A stretch of DNA of 64,000 nt. Origin: Spirochaetota bacterium (GTDB lineage Bacteria > Spirochaetota > Spirochaetia > SPDA01 > JAJSAL01). The position numbers were made by a program, and so were the translations under genes. The notes below the pieces were generated by a model that did no database searches, was not told where the DNA came from, and saw nothing but the letters and a program-made list of their open reading frames with translations. Where the stretch lies: NCBI GenBank assembly GCA_024274705.1, contig JAJSAL010000173.1:19296-83295 (forward strand), given 5' to 3'. Shown here one piece after another: positions 62,899 through 64,000 of this stretch (its first letter is position 1; each line of letters opens with the position of its first letter).

Positions 62899-63062
62899 AG
62901 GTCTTTTCTCTCTTAACGATAGTTGTCTTCGGGAGTTATATCTATACCGGCATATATGTTCTCTATGTTAATCCAAAATCGATCGTCAACCGTCTCTACT
63001 TTATCATGTCCCTCTGTCTGGCGGGATACACCTTTTCCTCCGACACTATAGTATTTATTTAA
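62895..63062 (+). pseudogene. Truncated N-terminus of a 7TM sensor protein
   Basis: A GTG overlapping the preceding stop (GTGA) opens a 55-codon frame. It reads as the first helix and a half of a histidine-kinase-type 7TM region (VKVFSLLTIVVFGSYIYTGI, then YVLYVNPKSIVNRLYF), after which it stops. It appears to be a second, tandem sensor gene that lost everything downstream. Confidence 0.6.
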
Positions 63063-63074
63063 AGAAGGGAGATT

Positions 63075-63423
63075 ATGAAAAAGATATCCTCTGCTTTCTT
63101 TTTTGGTGCTTTTTTCGTCCTGCATTGTCTACCGCTTTCAGATCAATCGGATCTCGTCATCGATTACCTGCTCGAGGAAGAAAATGCGGGTTTCGGCAAC
63201 ACCGTATACATTGTTTTCACGGCTGTTGAAGAGATTTCTGCGGATGCGTCTCTTCAGGAAGCTGTTAAGCATCTTGAGGATAAACACTGGAAGATGCAAC
63301 CGCGGGATACAGACGATCCGATAAGAAAGAGTCGGTGAATTTTCTCTCATTGTTCTTAAGGCCTTTTCTCTCAAGGGGGGGCTATTCTTCCGTATTTCTT
63401 TAATCTGGACCTTCTTACCCTGA
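63075..63423 (+). pseudogene. Short exported protein of spirochaete type, frameshifted
   Basis: It has an AAGGGAG site and a signal peptide (KKISSAFFFGAFFVLHCLPL), then LLEEENAGFGNTVYIVFTAV. Reading stops at 63338. Shifted by one base, GEFSLIVLKAFSLKGGLFF continues what looks like the same domain before another stop. This type of protein commonly precedes FecR-domain genes in spirochaetes. The gene seems inactivated by an insertion near 63330. Confidence 0.55.
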
Positions 63424-63443
63424 AAGGCGAGTTCCCGCCAAAT

Positions 63444-63983
63444 TTGGGGAATCATTCCTTCACACCTGTGTTACCTGGTACCACCATCTCCACCGGATTC
63501 AATTCAAAGGCGGTACTCGATCTTGGCACTGCTGAAATCGAGATAAAACCTCTGACCCGCATGGAGCTCACGGAACTTATTAGAAGAGAAAACCTGGTCA
63601 GCACAAAACTCGACCTCAAGGTGGGGAAGGTAAGGGCAACGGTAAGGACTGAGGAGGGCATCACTCACGATTTCGAATTGAGAAGTGCTGTCTCGACAGC
63701 GTCTGTCCGGGGTACCGACTTCGAATATGATGGGACGAGCCTGAAGGTTTTGGAAGGAACGGTCACTTTCTTCAACAAGTTCGGACAAAAACGGCTAATC
63801 CGCCGGGGAGAGGCAAGCCGTACCACGGGTTACGACCTCCCGGCAACAGGAGAAGATGTCAGGAAAGCGGGTTTTACTGTCACTATCAATACAAATCAGA
63901 TTGTCGAGGAAACAGGGGGTGTATCTGCGGAATCTGTTGTCGAAATTGTCGAACAGGTTGATATCGTTATTTCGGTGAACTAG
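63444..63983 (+). pseudogene. FecR-domain protein lacking its N-terminus
   Basis: About 179 residues of FecR-type domain: GTTISTGFNSKAVLDLGTAE, KPLTRMELTELIRR, LKVGKVRATVRT, STASVRGTDFEYDGTSLKV. The family normally begins with a signal peptide and a beta-rich segment, but here no signal sequence, ATG or ribosome site is found. The frame is open upstream only to about 63358. It is probably a 5'-truncated remnant joined to the decayed gene before it. A GAGGAA site and an ATG at 63996 may start a further gene beyond the window. Confidence 0.6.
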
Positions 63984-64000
63984 GGAGATGAGGAAATGAA

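Noticed and set aside
1..64000. tRNA, rRNA, CRISPR arrays, insertion sequences, prophage and known riboswitches
   Set aside because: None was recognised on reading either strand. No spaced repeats, transposase, integrase or tRNA-like cloverleaf was noticed; a tool-based scan would be needed to exclude short ncRNAs.

Overview
The window is bacterial and gene-dense. It comes from an anaerobe with a large low-potential redox inventory: pyruvate:ferredoxin oxidoreductase, a tungsten-type aldehyde oxidoreductase, four HdrA-class polypeptides, many ferredoxin modules, hemerythrin and no respiratory complex. Several genes look spirochaetal: the exported HEAT-repeat protein, the FecR-domain protein with its short exported neighbour, the 7TM/PAS/LuxR-type regulator remnants and the paired GT4-like glycosyltransferases. 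I infer a free-living Spirochaetota member; no rRNA or marker gene is present to prove it.

Layout. 1-2.5 kb: the end of a GlpA-like dehydrogenase operon. 2.7-4.8 kb: inositol-type genes (iolG-like, iolB) with a possible scar of a lost gene between them. 5-7 kb: a Pcm-type methyltransferase and an AAA_14 ATPase. 7-22.2 kb: a single ten-gene operon (minus strand) running hdrC-hdrB-hdrA, an HdrA/NfnB/HdrA triple fusion, mvhD, an FdhB/FrhB-like subunit, a second hdrC, a double HdrA, then an SdhB/FrdB-like Fe-S protein and an SdhA/FrdA-like flavoprotein. 22.2-26.4 kb: an ABC-2 exporter, an ICMT-like methyltransferase and hemerythrin. 26.7-31.3 kb: a second hdrC-hdrB-hdrA operon. 31.3-33.8 kb: a GntR/FCD regulator divergent from an aldehyde:ferredoxin oxidoreductase. 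33.9-38.8 kb: an acylating aldehyde dehydrogenase with the methylmalonyl-CoA mutase set (mcmA, interrupted by an in-frame TAG, then mcmB, meaB and epimerase). 39-43.4 kb: PFOR. 43.5-61.2 kb: mostly housekeeping and envelope genes (NatAB exporter, glycosyltransferases, MscS, Rrf2, EF-P, BshC, Ddl, nitroreductases, an M28-like membrane protein, HicBA, a HEAT-repeat protein, DNA polymerase IV). 61.2-64 kb: a cluster of decayed genes (relBE, vapBC, LuxR/7TM and FecR remnants).

How it fits together. Three minus-strand promoters, at 22.16, 31.25 and 38.80 kb, share an almost identical TTGCAT-17-TAnnnT layout with the palindrome TTGTATACAA inside the spacer. A related sequence lies between the GntR gene and the AOR gene. 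The simplest reading is one GntR regulon holding both Hdr operons, the aldehyde dehydrogenase/methylmalonyl-CoA operon and AOR. Read as a pathway, these genes cover fumarate/succinate, succinyl-CoA/methylmalonyl-CoA/propionyl-CoA, propionaldehyde and propionate. The Hdr/MvhD/NfnB-like proteins would link this chain to ferredoxin, NAD(P)H and perhaps a thiol/disulfide couple. This candidate Hdr-coupled, membrane-free fumarate/succinate and propionate module is the most interesting content of the window. Its direction and chemistry are inference.
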